Below, piece by piece: positions 39,401 to 52,000 of a stretch of DNA of 64,000 nt. The position numbers and the translations under genes were made by a program. The DNA is from Sapria himalayana (taxonomy: Eukaryota; Streptophyta; Magnoliopsida; Malpighiales; Rafflesiaceae): the NCBI GenBank assembly GCA_029783825.1, contig JAREIK010017903.1:1-64000 (forward strand). The letters run 5' to 3'. The first letter of the stretch is position 1. Every line of letters begins with the position of its first letter. The notes beneath the pieces are model-generated. The model searched no databases. It saw only the letters and a list, made by a program, of their open reading frames with translations, and was not told where the DNA came from.

Positions 39401-42223
39401 AATAAATCTCATTTTTATTTGTTTTCATTATAATTTAAAAAATTTATTTTGATAGTTAAGTTATGTATATATATATTAATTATAAAATAAATTATGAGTT
39501 AAAAATATAATCTATAAAAATAATTTTTCATCAAAAAATACATAAGCTTATAAAAAGAATAAAAATTTAAAAACAAATTATTATTTTTAAGTAATATATT
39601 TTGCTTTGCTTTTGAATCATTTTAGGTTTTGATATTATATTTTAAGTAATATCAATCTTATTCATAATAGAATTTTAATTTATTTTTTGATAATTATTAA
39701 AATATATATCAATAAAATTGTTTATATTAAATTTATATGATATATAATTATTATGATTATTATAAATAAATATTGTATTCACTTTGGAAAAAATTTAAAA
39801 ATTATTATATTTTCAAAGGTTATAATCTTAAAAAATGAGAAAGAATACAAAAAATAAATTTTTTGTTATTTCTTTTTTAAATAAAACCTATAGACAACTA
39901 AATGTTTACTTACTTAAATGAGGAGCTCATAAAACCCGAAACCCCTAAATACATAAACCTTATAACAGTTGTATACTACTTAATAAATAATAAATCTCAT
40001 TTTTATATCTATTTATTATAATTTTAAATATTCATTTTAATTATTTATATTTTTAATTTTTAGAAAAATTAATTACAAAATAAATTTCGAGTGATATAGA
40101 TATTATTTATATAATTTATTTTTAATCATAAAAAAATATAAGGGCATAAAAAGATGGAAAATTTTAAAAATTAAATATTATTATTTAGTAATATGTTTTT
40201 ATTTGATTTTGAATCATTTTCTATTATGTAAATATATTTTAATTAATATTTATATTATTAATAAAAGTTTATTAATTTAATTTTTGATCATTATTATATT
40301 ATCTATCAATAAAATTGTTTATATTGAATTTATATGATATATAATTATTAATATTAAAATATCTAATTATTGTATTCACATTTTAAAAAATTTTAAATAT
40401 TATCATATTCTCAAATGTTATAACATATGAAAATTAAAAAAAATTACAATTTTTTTTGTTATTTTATTATATAAATAAAACCTATAAACCACTAAATACC
40501 TAAAAACATAAATTGATAAACTCCTAAAAAACAAAACTCCTAAATAATCAAACTATTAAACTGGAATACCACATATAATAAATCATAAATCACATTTTAA
40601 TTTGTATTCATTATAATTTTAAATATTAATTTTAATTATTTATTAGTTTATTTTTATAGAAATATTAATTACAAAATAAATAATGAGCGAGACAACTATA
40701 ATATTAATAATTTATTTTTAATCAAAAAAAAATATAAGCATATTAAAATAAGTAAATATTTAAAAACAAAAAATTATTATCTAGTAATATATTTTACTTT
40801 GATTTTGAATCAATAAATATAGGTTTTGCAATTACATTTTAATTGTTATCAATCTTATCAAGAATATTTTATTAAAATATTATTTGATCAATTTTATAAT
40901 ATCTAACAATAAAATTACTAATATTGAATTTAAATGTCTTATTTATATTAAGATTATTATAACTAAATATTATATTTATAATTTGAAAAAAATTATAAAA
41001 TTATAATATTTTCAAAGGTTATAAACTTCAAAAATGATAAAAAATCACAAAAATAATTTTTTTATTATTTTATTATTTAAATAAAACTTATAAACCACTA
41101 AATGCCTAAACATTTAAATCTCTAGACTCCTAATCCCCAAAACCCCCTAAATACTTAAACCATTAAACCAATATAACCAAAATAATAAATAATAAATAAT
41201 AAATCTCATTTTTATTTGTATTCATTATAATTTTAAATATTCATTTTAATTATTTTTTACTTTATTTTTATAGAAATATTAATTACAAAATAAATAATGA
41301 GTGAGACATATATAATTTAAATAAATTATTTTTTATGAAAAAATATATAAGCTTATAAAAATAAACAAAATTTCAAAAATTTAATATTTTATTTAGTAAT
41401 ATAATTTACTTTGATTTTGAATTATTTTGGGTTATGCAAATATATTTTAATTGATATCTATCTTATTAATAATAGTTTATTAATTTATTTGTTGATCATC
41501 AAAATAATATATATTAATAAAATATTATATATTGAATTTACAATAAATATAATTATTAAGATTATTATAACTAAGTATTGTATTGATATTTTAGAACTAT
41601 TAAAAATTTATTATATTTTCAAAGGTTATAACCTTTGAAAATTATGAAAATTCATAAAAATGAATTTTTTGTTATTTCATTGATTAAATAAAACCTATAA
41701 ATTAATAAATAAAACCTAAATGTGTAAACATATAAATCAATAAACTCATTAACGCCAAAACCACAATAAACTTAAACCATTAAATAGGTATACCCTAAAT
41801 AATTAATCATAAATCTCATTTTTATTAGTATTCATTATAATTTTATATATACATTTTAATTATTTTTTAGTTTATTTTTATAGAAATATAAATTAAAAAA
41901 ATAAATTAATAGTGATACAAATATAATTTAAGTAATTTATTTTTCATCAAAAATTATATAAGCTTATAAATGGATACAAAAATTTAAAATTAATATTTAG
42001 TAAAATATTTCACTTTGATTATGAATCATTTTAGTTTTTGTAAATATATTTTAAACAATATGTATCTTATTAATAATTGTTTATTAATCTTTTGTATGAT
42101 CATTATTATAATATATATCAATATAATTGTTTATATTGAAATTACATGATATATAATTATTAAGATTATCATAACTAAATATAGTATTCACATTTTAAAA
42201 AAATTTAAAAATTGTTATAGTTT

Positions 42224-42234
42224 CAAAGGTTATA
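42224..42234. repeat. Half palindrome at the copy-3 block edge
   Basis: caaaggtta is followed by tattaaattttttg. The second half of the palindrome is missing, and the text resumes in the segment that normally lies just beyond it. The break is at or within two bases of the palindrome centre. Confidence 0.75.
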
Positions 42235-42279
42235 TTAAATTTTTTGTTATTTTATTTTTTAAATAAAACCTATAAACCA

Positions 42280-42287
42280 TTAAATGC
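42280..42287. repeat. Left target-site duplication of hAT copy 3
   Basis: TTAAATGC, paired with CTAAATGC at 45988-45995 (7 of 8 match); same satellite word as in copies 1 and 2. Confidence 0.85.
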
Positions 42288-42305
42288 TAGGGGTGCTCAT
42301 GGGAC
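42288..42305 (+). repeat. Terminal inverted repeat, hAT copy 3, 3' end of the transposase
   Basis: TAGGGGTGCTCATGGGAC, matching the 3' end of copy 1 exactly and pairing with 45970-45987 at 16 of 18 positions. Confidence 0.9.
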
Positions 42306-43102
42306 GAGACGAATGGGGATTACAAATCTCCAGTCCCTTCCCACAGTTCGGAGATTTTTTTTTGAAGATCCAGACCCATCCCATAGATTGAAAACATCTG
42401 GATAGGACCGGAAGGAGATCGGGGATTTTGGGTAGGAGAAAACAGTTTCGGTACAGAACGGAGTTCAGACATTTTTTTCAATTAGTTTTCTTCAAACCAG
42501 CCAAGTTAGTTCATGTTGAAACCTTTTGTAGTACCATTTATCATTCCTTAGTTATGTATCTTTCAATCTCAAATTGGGCCAATTTGGTTTTGTCAAATAG
42601 GCTAAATACCGCAAACAAGTTCCATTACTTTGTCAAAAGTTTTGATGTGCATAAAATGATAGAAATGTTAAATAGAATGAGACCGAGTCGTGTGCTTAAT
42701 TTGGTTCTTTGTTTTTTCACAAGTTGGCTTTGTTCAGCCGAGTGAAAGTTAACCATAATAGCAATAGTATATTTTTTAAACAATTACCTAAAATATTAAG
42801 GAATAGCTAAAGATGACCACAAACATTGGTAGCAGAAATTACTACTTAAGTAATTACTAAAATTAAGCAGCTTAATATAACAAAAAAAATACAACTAATA
42901 ACAACCATGATAATAATCATTTCAAAGGTCTGTCCCGGAACATCAACGAAAATCCAAACCCAATTAATTATCTCTTCTACAACTCCTTCCGTTTCATCTT
43001 CCACTGTAGAAGGAAAACCAAGGATGAAAACGTGTTAATCATGTAGACATAAATTTCTAAGATGAAAGAGTAATAAAAAAACAAAATATTACCTTATAAA
43101 AT

Positions 43103-45391
43103 TTAATACACCGATTCCAAATTTAGTTGGCCAAATATAGTTGGAAGAATATTTGGATCTTGACACCCCTCTGAAAATTGTAATTGAACCATATTTTTAT
43201 TAAATTGATTGAATAAAATAAGTAAAAGTGAAATTAAAATTTACAAGATTTTTATACTAACCTGATTCATTATCATCAAGGTCTTGAACTAATTCTTCAA
43301 ATTCAATAGGTTTGTTTGAGCTTCTCAACCAATCTTGTAGACATATGAGAACTTTAGTTGTAATAGGTGTTAAAGAATTACTAATTTTATATAAAGTTCT
43401 TTCCCCCCAGTGCTAAATGTAGATTCATAGGCCACAGTAGATGCTTGGATAGCAAATACATCCCTTGTTACATTCGCCAAAGAAGGATACCTAACCTCAT
43501 TTACCTTCCACCAGTTTAGAAGATCAAAATCAATTCTATTTTTTTCAAGTTTGTCCTCCAAGTACCTATCCAACTCTTCCTAAGCTGCAACTTCTTGTTC
43601 TTTCTCCAATTCAACAAAAAAATCATCAACACAAGTATCACCACCATCAAAGAAATCATCCTTTTTCTTCAACACAGTAGAAGAGAAATCATCTTCTTTT
43701 GATTCATCTTCATTTAAATCATTATAATCATCCATCATCTCATTTAAAGCATTTATAACATTTTTCACCAAATTTTCAGCCAATTCCTTTCCATAATGCT
43801 AAGTGTACTTAACCTTGAGATATTTGAGCTTATATCTAGGATCCAACACTACTGCTACAAAAAGCATAATATTTGTTGACTGAAGAGAACCCCAATATTT
43901 GTTGAATTTATGCCTCATTTTCATACCCATTTCAGACACCATTGTATCTCTACTATTTTCACAAAGCTCAATTTTTTTTAAAGATTGAATAATCTCAAAA
44001 AAATTAACACTAGAGGTAGAATATTATGAACAAGAAAATTTACAAGTTACATCGTAAAAAGTTTTCAAGAAACGAGCCAACATTTTGGCGTTTGTTCAGT
44101 CTCTCTTAGTTGGAACGTTTGAACCAAACTACTTCAAAAACCTTTTGTCTTTGTCCTCCAACTTATCAAATTCTTTTTGATATTTTATATCAGTTTGTAG
44201 CATCAAATAAGTTGAATTCCATCTTGTAGGACAATCTAATTGCAATGAAGATTCATATGTCAAGTTTGCTTCTTCAACACATAACTTAAAAATATCTAAT
44301 CTTTTAAGACTGCTCCTCACATATTTCACCACACCTCTAATTTTTTGAATAGCACCCTCAACTACTGGAATGCCATCTCTAACAATTAAGTTTAGGATAT
44401 GAGCACAACATCTCATATGATAATGCTCGCCTCTCAAAGGTACAACACTTTTCTTCAAAAGCCTTTTTTTCAATTGTTCAACTGAAACATCATTATTTGA
44501 TGCATTGTCAATAGTAATGCACATCAACTTTCTCAAACCCCATTCATTCATGCAAAACTCAATAGCATTTCTAATATTAACTCCAGAATAACTTTTAATT
44601 ACACAAAAGTTCAAAAGCCTTTTATGCATATTCCATTGAGAATCAATGAAATGAATAGTCAAACATATATAAGACAAATTTTGAATGCTAGTCCAAGTTT
44701 CGATAGTCAATGAAACTTTACAATAATGAGATGATATGCTATCAAATAATTTCTTCTTTTCCTTCACAAACAAAGAAAAACAATCCCTCAACATAGAGTG
44801 CCTAGATGAAATTTTAAATTGAGGCACACTAACTTCACAAAACTCTTTAAACTCATACCTATCAACAAAACCAAAAGGCAATTCATCTTTTATTATCATT
44901 TTCACCAAAGCCTCCCTAACTAGTTGTTGATCAAATTGCTAACAAGTTAATTTGTTATCCTCTGAACTTGTACCTTTAGTGAAACTCAACAAAGATTTTG
45001 ACTTGTCTTTACCTTTGAGAGCTTCTATTAATTCTTTTTTGTGTGGAAATTTCCTACAAGTCTCTCTGAAGTATTTCAATAAACTCGAAGCACCTTGATC
45101 ACTTTTTGCCAAATATTTTTACCTACACCATATACAAGCTGCCCTACCAGTTTCATTTACCTCTGAATCAACTAATATCTCATAAGTTTCCCAAATTGCA
45201 GACTTATACTTTTTATGAGCTTGAGTTTCAGATGTACCTTGACTTTCTTTTACAATTGGAATTGAAGAACCTGTCATAACAATAAGAGGGTTCGTGAAAG
45301 GATGATTATAGGATTTACAAGTACTTTGATCATTTGAGATGTGATCATCTTCAATTTATTGTATTTTTCGTTTACCGCTGGATTGTGCCAT
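43103..45391 (-). pseudogene. hAT transposase pseudogene, copy 3 (longest fragment 259 aa)
   Basis: Reads right to left from the ATG at 45391. The early TAA after MAQSSSKRKIQ is shared with copy 1. The BED-like finger keeps CIWC, but a stop replaces the second residue after it (CR-stop-KYL). The RNase H-fold segment is one open stretch, 44129-44908, with TIETWTS (Glu for the first Asp), LTIHFIDSQWN, ITIDNASNND (second Asp), CCAHILNLIVRDGI and DCPTRWNSTYL. A TAG and the shared TGA at 44096-44098 end it. Then come a degraded LARFLKTFYDVT region, an acidic linker at 43580-43783 (MAENLVKNVI...ELEKEQEV) and the dimerisation segment at 43370-43573 (FDLLNWWKVNEVRYPSLAN, ASTVAYESTFSTGG), after which the frame shifts. 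The linker and the C-terminal segment are separated by one in-frame stop. It is not functional as it stands. Confidence 0.94.
43171..43261 (-). other. Likely intron in the copy-3 transposase
   Basis: GTTAGT starts at 43261 and TTTTCAG ends at 43171 on the - strand; 91 bp as in the other copies. Confidence 0.6.
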
Positions 45392-45762
45392 CTAAATTGC
45401 CATTAATTAATATGATATGTTAAGCATAAATACATATAAATATTTCAAACAAGCAAGCTCTACAAAACTGACTGTAACACATTCAGCCCACTCATTCGGC
45501 CCAACAACAACACCACAACCAATACTCAATAAAACTAACTGAGACACGTAATAATAATTAATCACTCAATTCTCGTCAGAAAAACAAACCAAAAGGCTGG
45601 TGGCATCTGAGACACGGTGGAGGCAACCCGAAGTGCGATGGACAAGGGCTGTACCTAACTAAACACGGATAAAATGGTGTGAGGTGGCCTGGAACTCGTT
45701 AGAACATCAATAGGTGCGTCGGAATTGGATGGACAGTATCGGAATTGGGGGCATCTTCATGT

Positions 45763-45785
45763 TATATATATATATATATATATAT
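45763..45785. repeat. (TA)n microsatellite in the hAT 5' region
   Basis: About eleven TA units between the gcatcttcatgt and tcgtggttctag stretches. Copy 2 has a shorter run at the same place (about 36184-36196); copy 1 has lost this part by deletion. Confidence 0.85.
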
Positions 45786-45969
45786 TCGTGGTTCTAGTAT
45801 CGATTTTTTAGTATGGGATGGTTCTCGGGATGGATATTGCTTAAGATCTGTAACTATCCTTAAAGAAAAAATACGTGACAGGACGGGACTGGAAAAAAAA
45901 AAGTCAACGGATTTTTCTCAGTCCCGATTCTTTCGGGACAAGACTTTTGGTCGGGTCACGAATCTATGA

Positions 45970-45987
45970 GTCCCGTGTGCACCCCTA
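45970..45987 (-). repeat. Terminal inverted repeat, hAT copy 3, 5' end of the transposase
   Basis: GTCCCGTGTGCACCCCTA, the complement of TAGGGGTGCACACGGGAC. Confidence 0.9.
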
Positions 45988-45995
45988 CTAAATGC
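45988..45995. repeat. Right target-site duplication of hAT copy 3
   Basis: CTAAATGC, identical to 36398-36405 and followed by the same private atataaagttaaatcag flank. Confidence 0.87.
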
Positions 45996-47827
45996 ATATA
46001 AAGTTAAATCAGTAAACTCCTAAACCCCGTAATGCCTAAATATATAAACCATTAAATCGCTAAATACTACTTAATAATTAATAAATCTATTTTTTATTGC
46101 TATTTATTATATTTTTAAATATTCATTTTAATTATTTATTAGTGTATTTATTTAGAAATATTTATTACAAAATAAATTATGAGTGGTACAAATATAATTT
46201 AAATAATATATTAATTATCTAATAAAAATATATGCTTATAAAAGAAGTATACATTTAAAAATTAAAATTTATTATCAAGTAATATAAGTTACTATAATTT
46301 TGAATCAATTTGAGTTTTGTAAATATTTTTTAATTAATATCTATCTAAATATTAATAGTTTATAAATTTAATTTTTGATCATTATTATAATATCTATCAA
46401 TAAAATTATTTATATTAAATTTATATGATATATAATTATTAATATTATTATAACAAAATATTGTATTAAAATTTCAAAAAATTTTAAATATTATTATATT
46501 TTCAAATGTTATATCCTATAAAAATGATAAAAAATTATAAATTTTTTTTTTGTTATTTTATTTTTTTAAATAAAACCTATAAACCACTAAAAGCCTAAAA
46601 ACATAAATCGCTAAACTCCTAACGACAAAACCTCTAAATACTTAAATCATTAAACTGGTATACATTAATAATAAATCATAAATTTCATTTTAATTTTTAT
46701 TCAGTATAATTTTAAATTTTTATTTTAATTATTTATCAATTTATTTTATGGAAATATTAATTACAAAATAAATTATAAGTGAGACAAACCTAATTTAAAT
46801 TAAACTGGTATCTTTAAATAATAAATAATAAATCTCATTTTTTTTTCATTATTATTTTAAATATTCATTTTAATTATTTATTTGTTTATTTATATATAAA
46901 TATTAATTACAAAGTAAATTGAGATAGACAAATATAATATATATAAATTATGTTTCATCAAAAAATTATTGATAAACTTTTTAAAAGAAAAAAAAATTTC
47001 AAAACAAAAAATTATTATATAGTAATATATTTTGCTTTTCTTCTGAATCATTTTAGGTTTTGTAATTATATTTTAATTGATATCTATCTTATTAATAATA
47101 GATTTTTAATTTATTTTTTGATCATTATTAGAAATTTATCAATAAAAATAATTATATTTAATTTATATGATATATAAATTTAATAATTATTATAAATAAT
47201 ATTGTATTCACTTTTGAACAAAAAATTAAAATTATTATATTTTCAAAGATTATAACCTTTGAACATTTGAAAAAACAAAAAAAATATTTTTTTTAGTATT
47301 TCATTGTTTAAATAAAACCTTTAAATCACTAAATGCCTAAACACTTAAATCACTAAACTACAAAATCCCGATACCCCTATATAGATAATTGTTTAAATGG
47401 GTATACCCTAAATAATAATTAATAAATCTCATTTTTTTTATTTATTTTCATTATAATTTTAAAAAGACATTTTGATTGTTTAGTTTTTTATTTATATATA
47501 TATATATATTAATTATAAAATAATTTATGAGTTAAAAATATAATTTATAAAAATTATTTTTCATTAAAAAATAGATATGCTTATAAAAAGAATAAAATTT
47601 AAAAACAAATAATTATTATTAAGTAATATATTTTGCTTTGCATTTGAATCATTTTAGCTTTTGATATTATATTTTAAGTAATATCAATCTTATTCATAAT
47701 AGATTTTTTGATATTTATTAGAATATCTATCAATAAAATTAATTATATTGAATTTATATGATATATAATTATTATGATTATTATAAATAAATATTTATTC
47801 ACTTTTGAAAAAAATTTACAAATTATA

Positions 47828-47859
47828 ATATTTTCAAAGGTTATAACCTTTGAAAATAT
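47828..47859. repeat. Satellite palindrome, perfect 32-bp copy
   Basis: Fourth perfect copy of the palindrome with core AAAGGTTATAACCTTT, arms identical to those at 13933, 27755 and 32609. Confidence 0.9.
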
Positions 47860-49000
47860 CAAAAAATAATATAAATTAATTTTTTTTATCTTTTTTTCTT
47901 AAATAAGAACTATAAATCACTAAATGCCTGCATAGTTAAATTAGTAAACTTCTAAGCCCCATAATGCCTAAATACATAAACCATTAATCTTCTATATACT
48001 ACTTAATAATTAATAAATCTAATTTTTATTTCTATTTATTATAATTTTAACTATTCATTTTAATTATTTATTAGTTTATTTTTATAGAAATATTTATTAC
48101 AAAATAAACTATGAGTGGGACAAATAAAATTTAATAAATTTATTTTTAATAAAAAAATATACGCTTATAACAGAAGTAAAAATTTAAAATTTAAAAATTA
48201 TTATCCAGTAATATATTTTACTTTGATTTTGAATCAATTTGGGTTTTGTAAATATTTTTTAATTAATATCTATCTTTTTATTAATAGTTTATTAATTTAA
48301 TTTTTGATCTTTATTATATTATCTAGCAATAAAATTGTTTATATTGAATTTATATGATATATAATAATTAATATTATTATAACTAAATATTATTTTCACA
48401 TTTCAAAAATTGTAAATATTATTATATTTTCAAATGTTATAACCTATGAAAATGATAATAAATTATAGAAATTTTTTTTTGATATTTTATTTTTTTATAT
48501 AAAACCTATAAACCACAAAAACCGAAAAACATAAATCACTAAACTCCTATTGAAAAAACCACTAAATACTTAAACCATTAAACTAGTATTCATTAATAAT
48601 AAATCATAAATCTCATTTTAATTTTTATTCAGTATAATTTTAAATTTTTATTTTAATTATTTATAAGTTTATTTTTATATAAATATTAATTACTAATTAA
48701 ATTATTAGTGAGACGGATCTAATTTCAATTAAACCGGTATCCCTAAATAATAAATAATAAATCTTATTATTTTTCATTATAAATTTAATATTCATTTTAA
48801 ATATTTATTTGTTTATTTATATATAAATATTAATTACAAAATAAATTGAGTTACACAAATATAATTTATATATATTATTTTTCATAAAAAAATTATTGAT
48901 AAACTTTTTAAAAGAAAAAAAAATTATAAATAAAAAAATTATTATATAGTAATATATTTTGATTAGCTTCTGAATCATTTTAGGTTTTATAATTATATTT

Positions 49001-49039
49001 TAATTGATATCTATCTTTTTTTTAATTGAAATCTATCTT
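49001..49039 (-). repeat. 22-bp tandem duplication inside a monomer
   Basis: taattgatatctatctt at 49001 is followed by taattgaaatctatctt at 49023, with a T-run between. This accounts for the 766-bp spacing of this monomer compared with the usual 745 bp. Confidence 0.7.
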
Positions 49040-52000
49040 ATTAATAATAGATTATTAATTTATTTTTTGATCATTATTAGAAAATTTATCAATAAAATTG
49101 TTTATATTGAATTTATATGATATATAAATATAATGATTATTATAACTAAAGATTGTATTCACTTTTGAAAAAAATTTAAAAATTATTATATTTTGAAAGG
49201 TTTTAACATTTGAAAATATCAAAAAATAATAAAAATATATTTATTGTTATTTTATTTTTAAAATAAAACCTATAAACCACTAAAAGCCTAAAAATATAAA
49301 TTGCTAAACTCCTAAACAACAAAACCTCTAAATACTTATTCCATTAAACTAGTATAGATAAAAATAAATCATAAATCTCATTTTAATTTTTATTCAGTAA
49401 AATTTATATTTTTATTTTAATTATTTATCAGTTTATTTTTATAGAAATATTAATTACAATATAAATTATTAGTGAGACAGATCTATTTTAAATTAAAACA
49501 GTATTGCTAAATAATAAATAATAAATCTCATTTTTTTTCATTATAATTTTAAATATTCATTTTAATTAATTATTTATATATTTATATATAATTATTAATT
49601 ATAAAATAAATTGAGCTAGACAAAAATAATTTATATAAATTATTTTTCATCAAAAAATTTATAGATAAACTTTTTAAAAGAATAAAAATTTTCAAAACAA
49701 AAAATTATTATATAGTAATTTATTTTGCTTTGCTCTCTGAATCATTTTAGGTTTTGTAATTATATTTTAATTGAAATATATCATATTAATAATAGATTAT
49801 TAATTTTTTTTGATCATTATTTGAATATTTATCAATAAAATTATTTATATTAAATTCATATGATATTTTAAAATAATGATTATTATAACTAAATATTGAA
49901 TTCAATTTTGAAAAAAATTTTAAAATTATTATATTATAAAAGGTTATAACCTTTGAAAATGTGAAAAAAATAAAAAAAATATTTTTTTGATATTTCATTA
50001 TTTAAATAAAACATATAACCCACTAAATGCCTAAATACTTAATTCAATAACTCCTAATTCTCTAAAACCCTAAATAATAAATAATAATCCTTTTAAACCA
50101 GTAACCCTAAATAATAAATGATAAATCTCAATATTATTCTTTCCATTATAATTTTAAATATTAATTTTAATTATTTATTTGTTTATTTTTATATAAATAT
50201 TAAATATAAAATAAATTATGAGTTAGCAAAATATAATTTATATAAATTATTTTTTATCAAAAAATATAGATAAACTTATAAAAAGAATAAAAAATTTAAA
50301 AACTAAAATTTATTATATAGTAATATATTTTGCTCTCCTTCTGACTCATTTTAGATTTTTTAATTATATTTTAATTGATATCTATCTCATTAATAATTGT
50401 GTATTAATTTATTTTTTGATCATTATTAGAATATTTATCAATAAAATTGTTTATATGGAATTTATATGATATATAAATATTATGATTATTATAACTAAAT
50501 ATTGAATTCACTTTTAAAAAAAATATAAAAAATATAATATTTACAAAGGTTATAACCTTTGGAAATATGAAAAAATAATAAAAATAAATTTATGTTATTT
50601 CATTTTTTAAATAAAACCTATAAACCACTAAATGCATACACAGTTATATTCGTAAACTTTTAAACCCCATAATGCCAAACTACATAAACCATTAAACTGC
50701 TATATACTGCTTAATAATTAATAAATTAAATTTTTATTTAAATTTATTATTATTTTAAATATTCATTTTAATTATTTATTAGTTTATTTTTATAGAAATT
50801 TTTATTACAAAATAAATTAGGAGTGCGACACATATAATTTAAATAATTTATTTTTAATCAAAAAATATATATACGCTTATAAAAGAAGTAAAATTTAAAA
50901 ATTAAAAATTATTATTCACTAATATATTTTACTTTAATTTTGAATCAATTTGGGTTTTGTAAATATTTTTTAATTAATCTCTATCTTATTATTAATAGTT
51001 TATTAATTTAATTTTTGATAATTTTTATAATATCTATCAATAAAATTATTTATATTGAATTTATATCATATATAATTATTAATATTATTATAACAAATAT
51101 TATATTCACATTTCATGAACTTTTAAATATTAATTTATTTTTAATGGTTATAACCTTTGATAATTAGAAAAAATCAAAAATTTTTTTTTTAATTTTTATC
51201 ATATAAATAAAACCTATAAACCACTATATGACTAAAAATATAAATTGATAAACTCCTAAACGACAAAACTCTTAAATAATCAAACCATTAAACCGGTATA
51301 CCATATATAATAAATCATAAATCTCATTTTAATTTGTATTCATTATAATTTTAAATATTCATTTTAATTATTTATTAGTTTATTTTTAATAGAAATATAA
51401 TTACAAAATAAATAATGAGTTAGACAAATATAATTTTAATAATTTACTTTTAATCAAAAAAAAAATATATAACTTATAAAAAGAAGTTAAAATTTAAAAA
51501 CAAAAAAATATTATTTAGTAATATATTTTACTTTGATTTTGTATCATTATATGTAGGTTTTGCAATTATATTTTTATTGCTATCAATCTTATTAATAAAA
51601 GTTTATTAATTTATTATTTTATCATTTTTATAAATATATAACAATAAAATTACTTATATTCAATTTAAATGTCTTATAATTATTAAGTTTATTATAACTA
51701 AATATATATTTACATTTGAAAAAAATTTAAAAATTATTATATTTTCAAAGGTTATAACCTTCAAATATGATTAAAAATCAAAAAATAATTTTTTTATTAT
51801 TTTATTATTTAAATAAAACTTATAAACCACTAAATGCCTAAACATTTAAATCACTAGACTCTTAAACACCAAAAGCCCCTCAATACTTTAACCATTAATC
51901 CTATATAACCTAAATAATAAATAATAAATTTTATATTTATTTGTATTCATTATAATTTTAAATATTCATTTTAATTATTTTTTAGTTTATTTTTATAGAA

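Larger units (their letters stand above)
36398..42287 (-). repeat. AT-rich satellite array, block D (- orientation)
   Basis: About ten monomers. Palindrome sites are near 36912, 37511, 38095, 38623, 39223, 39817, 40412, 41016, 41622 and 42225. The first roughly 1.3 kb (36398-37745) matches 1-1372 in inverted order. From about 40400 to 41900 the monomers match 22300-23700 and 51100-52500, for example the box with aatgtgtaaacatataaatca near 41710. At 42050-42230 the monomer switches type (see the findings on copy 3). No gene is seen. Confidence 0.92.
42288..45987 (-). mobile_element. hAT transposon copy 3, decayed, best preserved (3700 bp)
   Basis: The best preserved of the three. Left end TAGGGGTGCTCATGGGAC; right end, reverse-complemented, TAGGGGTGCACACGGGAC. 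These differ at two of 18 positions, and an 8-bp target duplication flanks them. The transposase reads on the - strand and contains the longest open stretch in the window (259 codons, 44129-44908). The 5' subterminal region, about 45395-45987, has repeated CGGGAC/GTCCCG words and a (TA)n run at about 45763-45785. Copies 1 and 2 differ from it by deletions, frameshifts and terminal changes. Confidence 0.96.
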
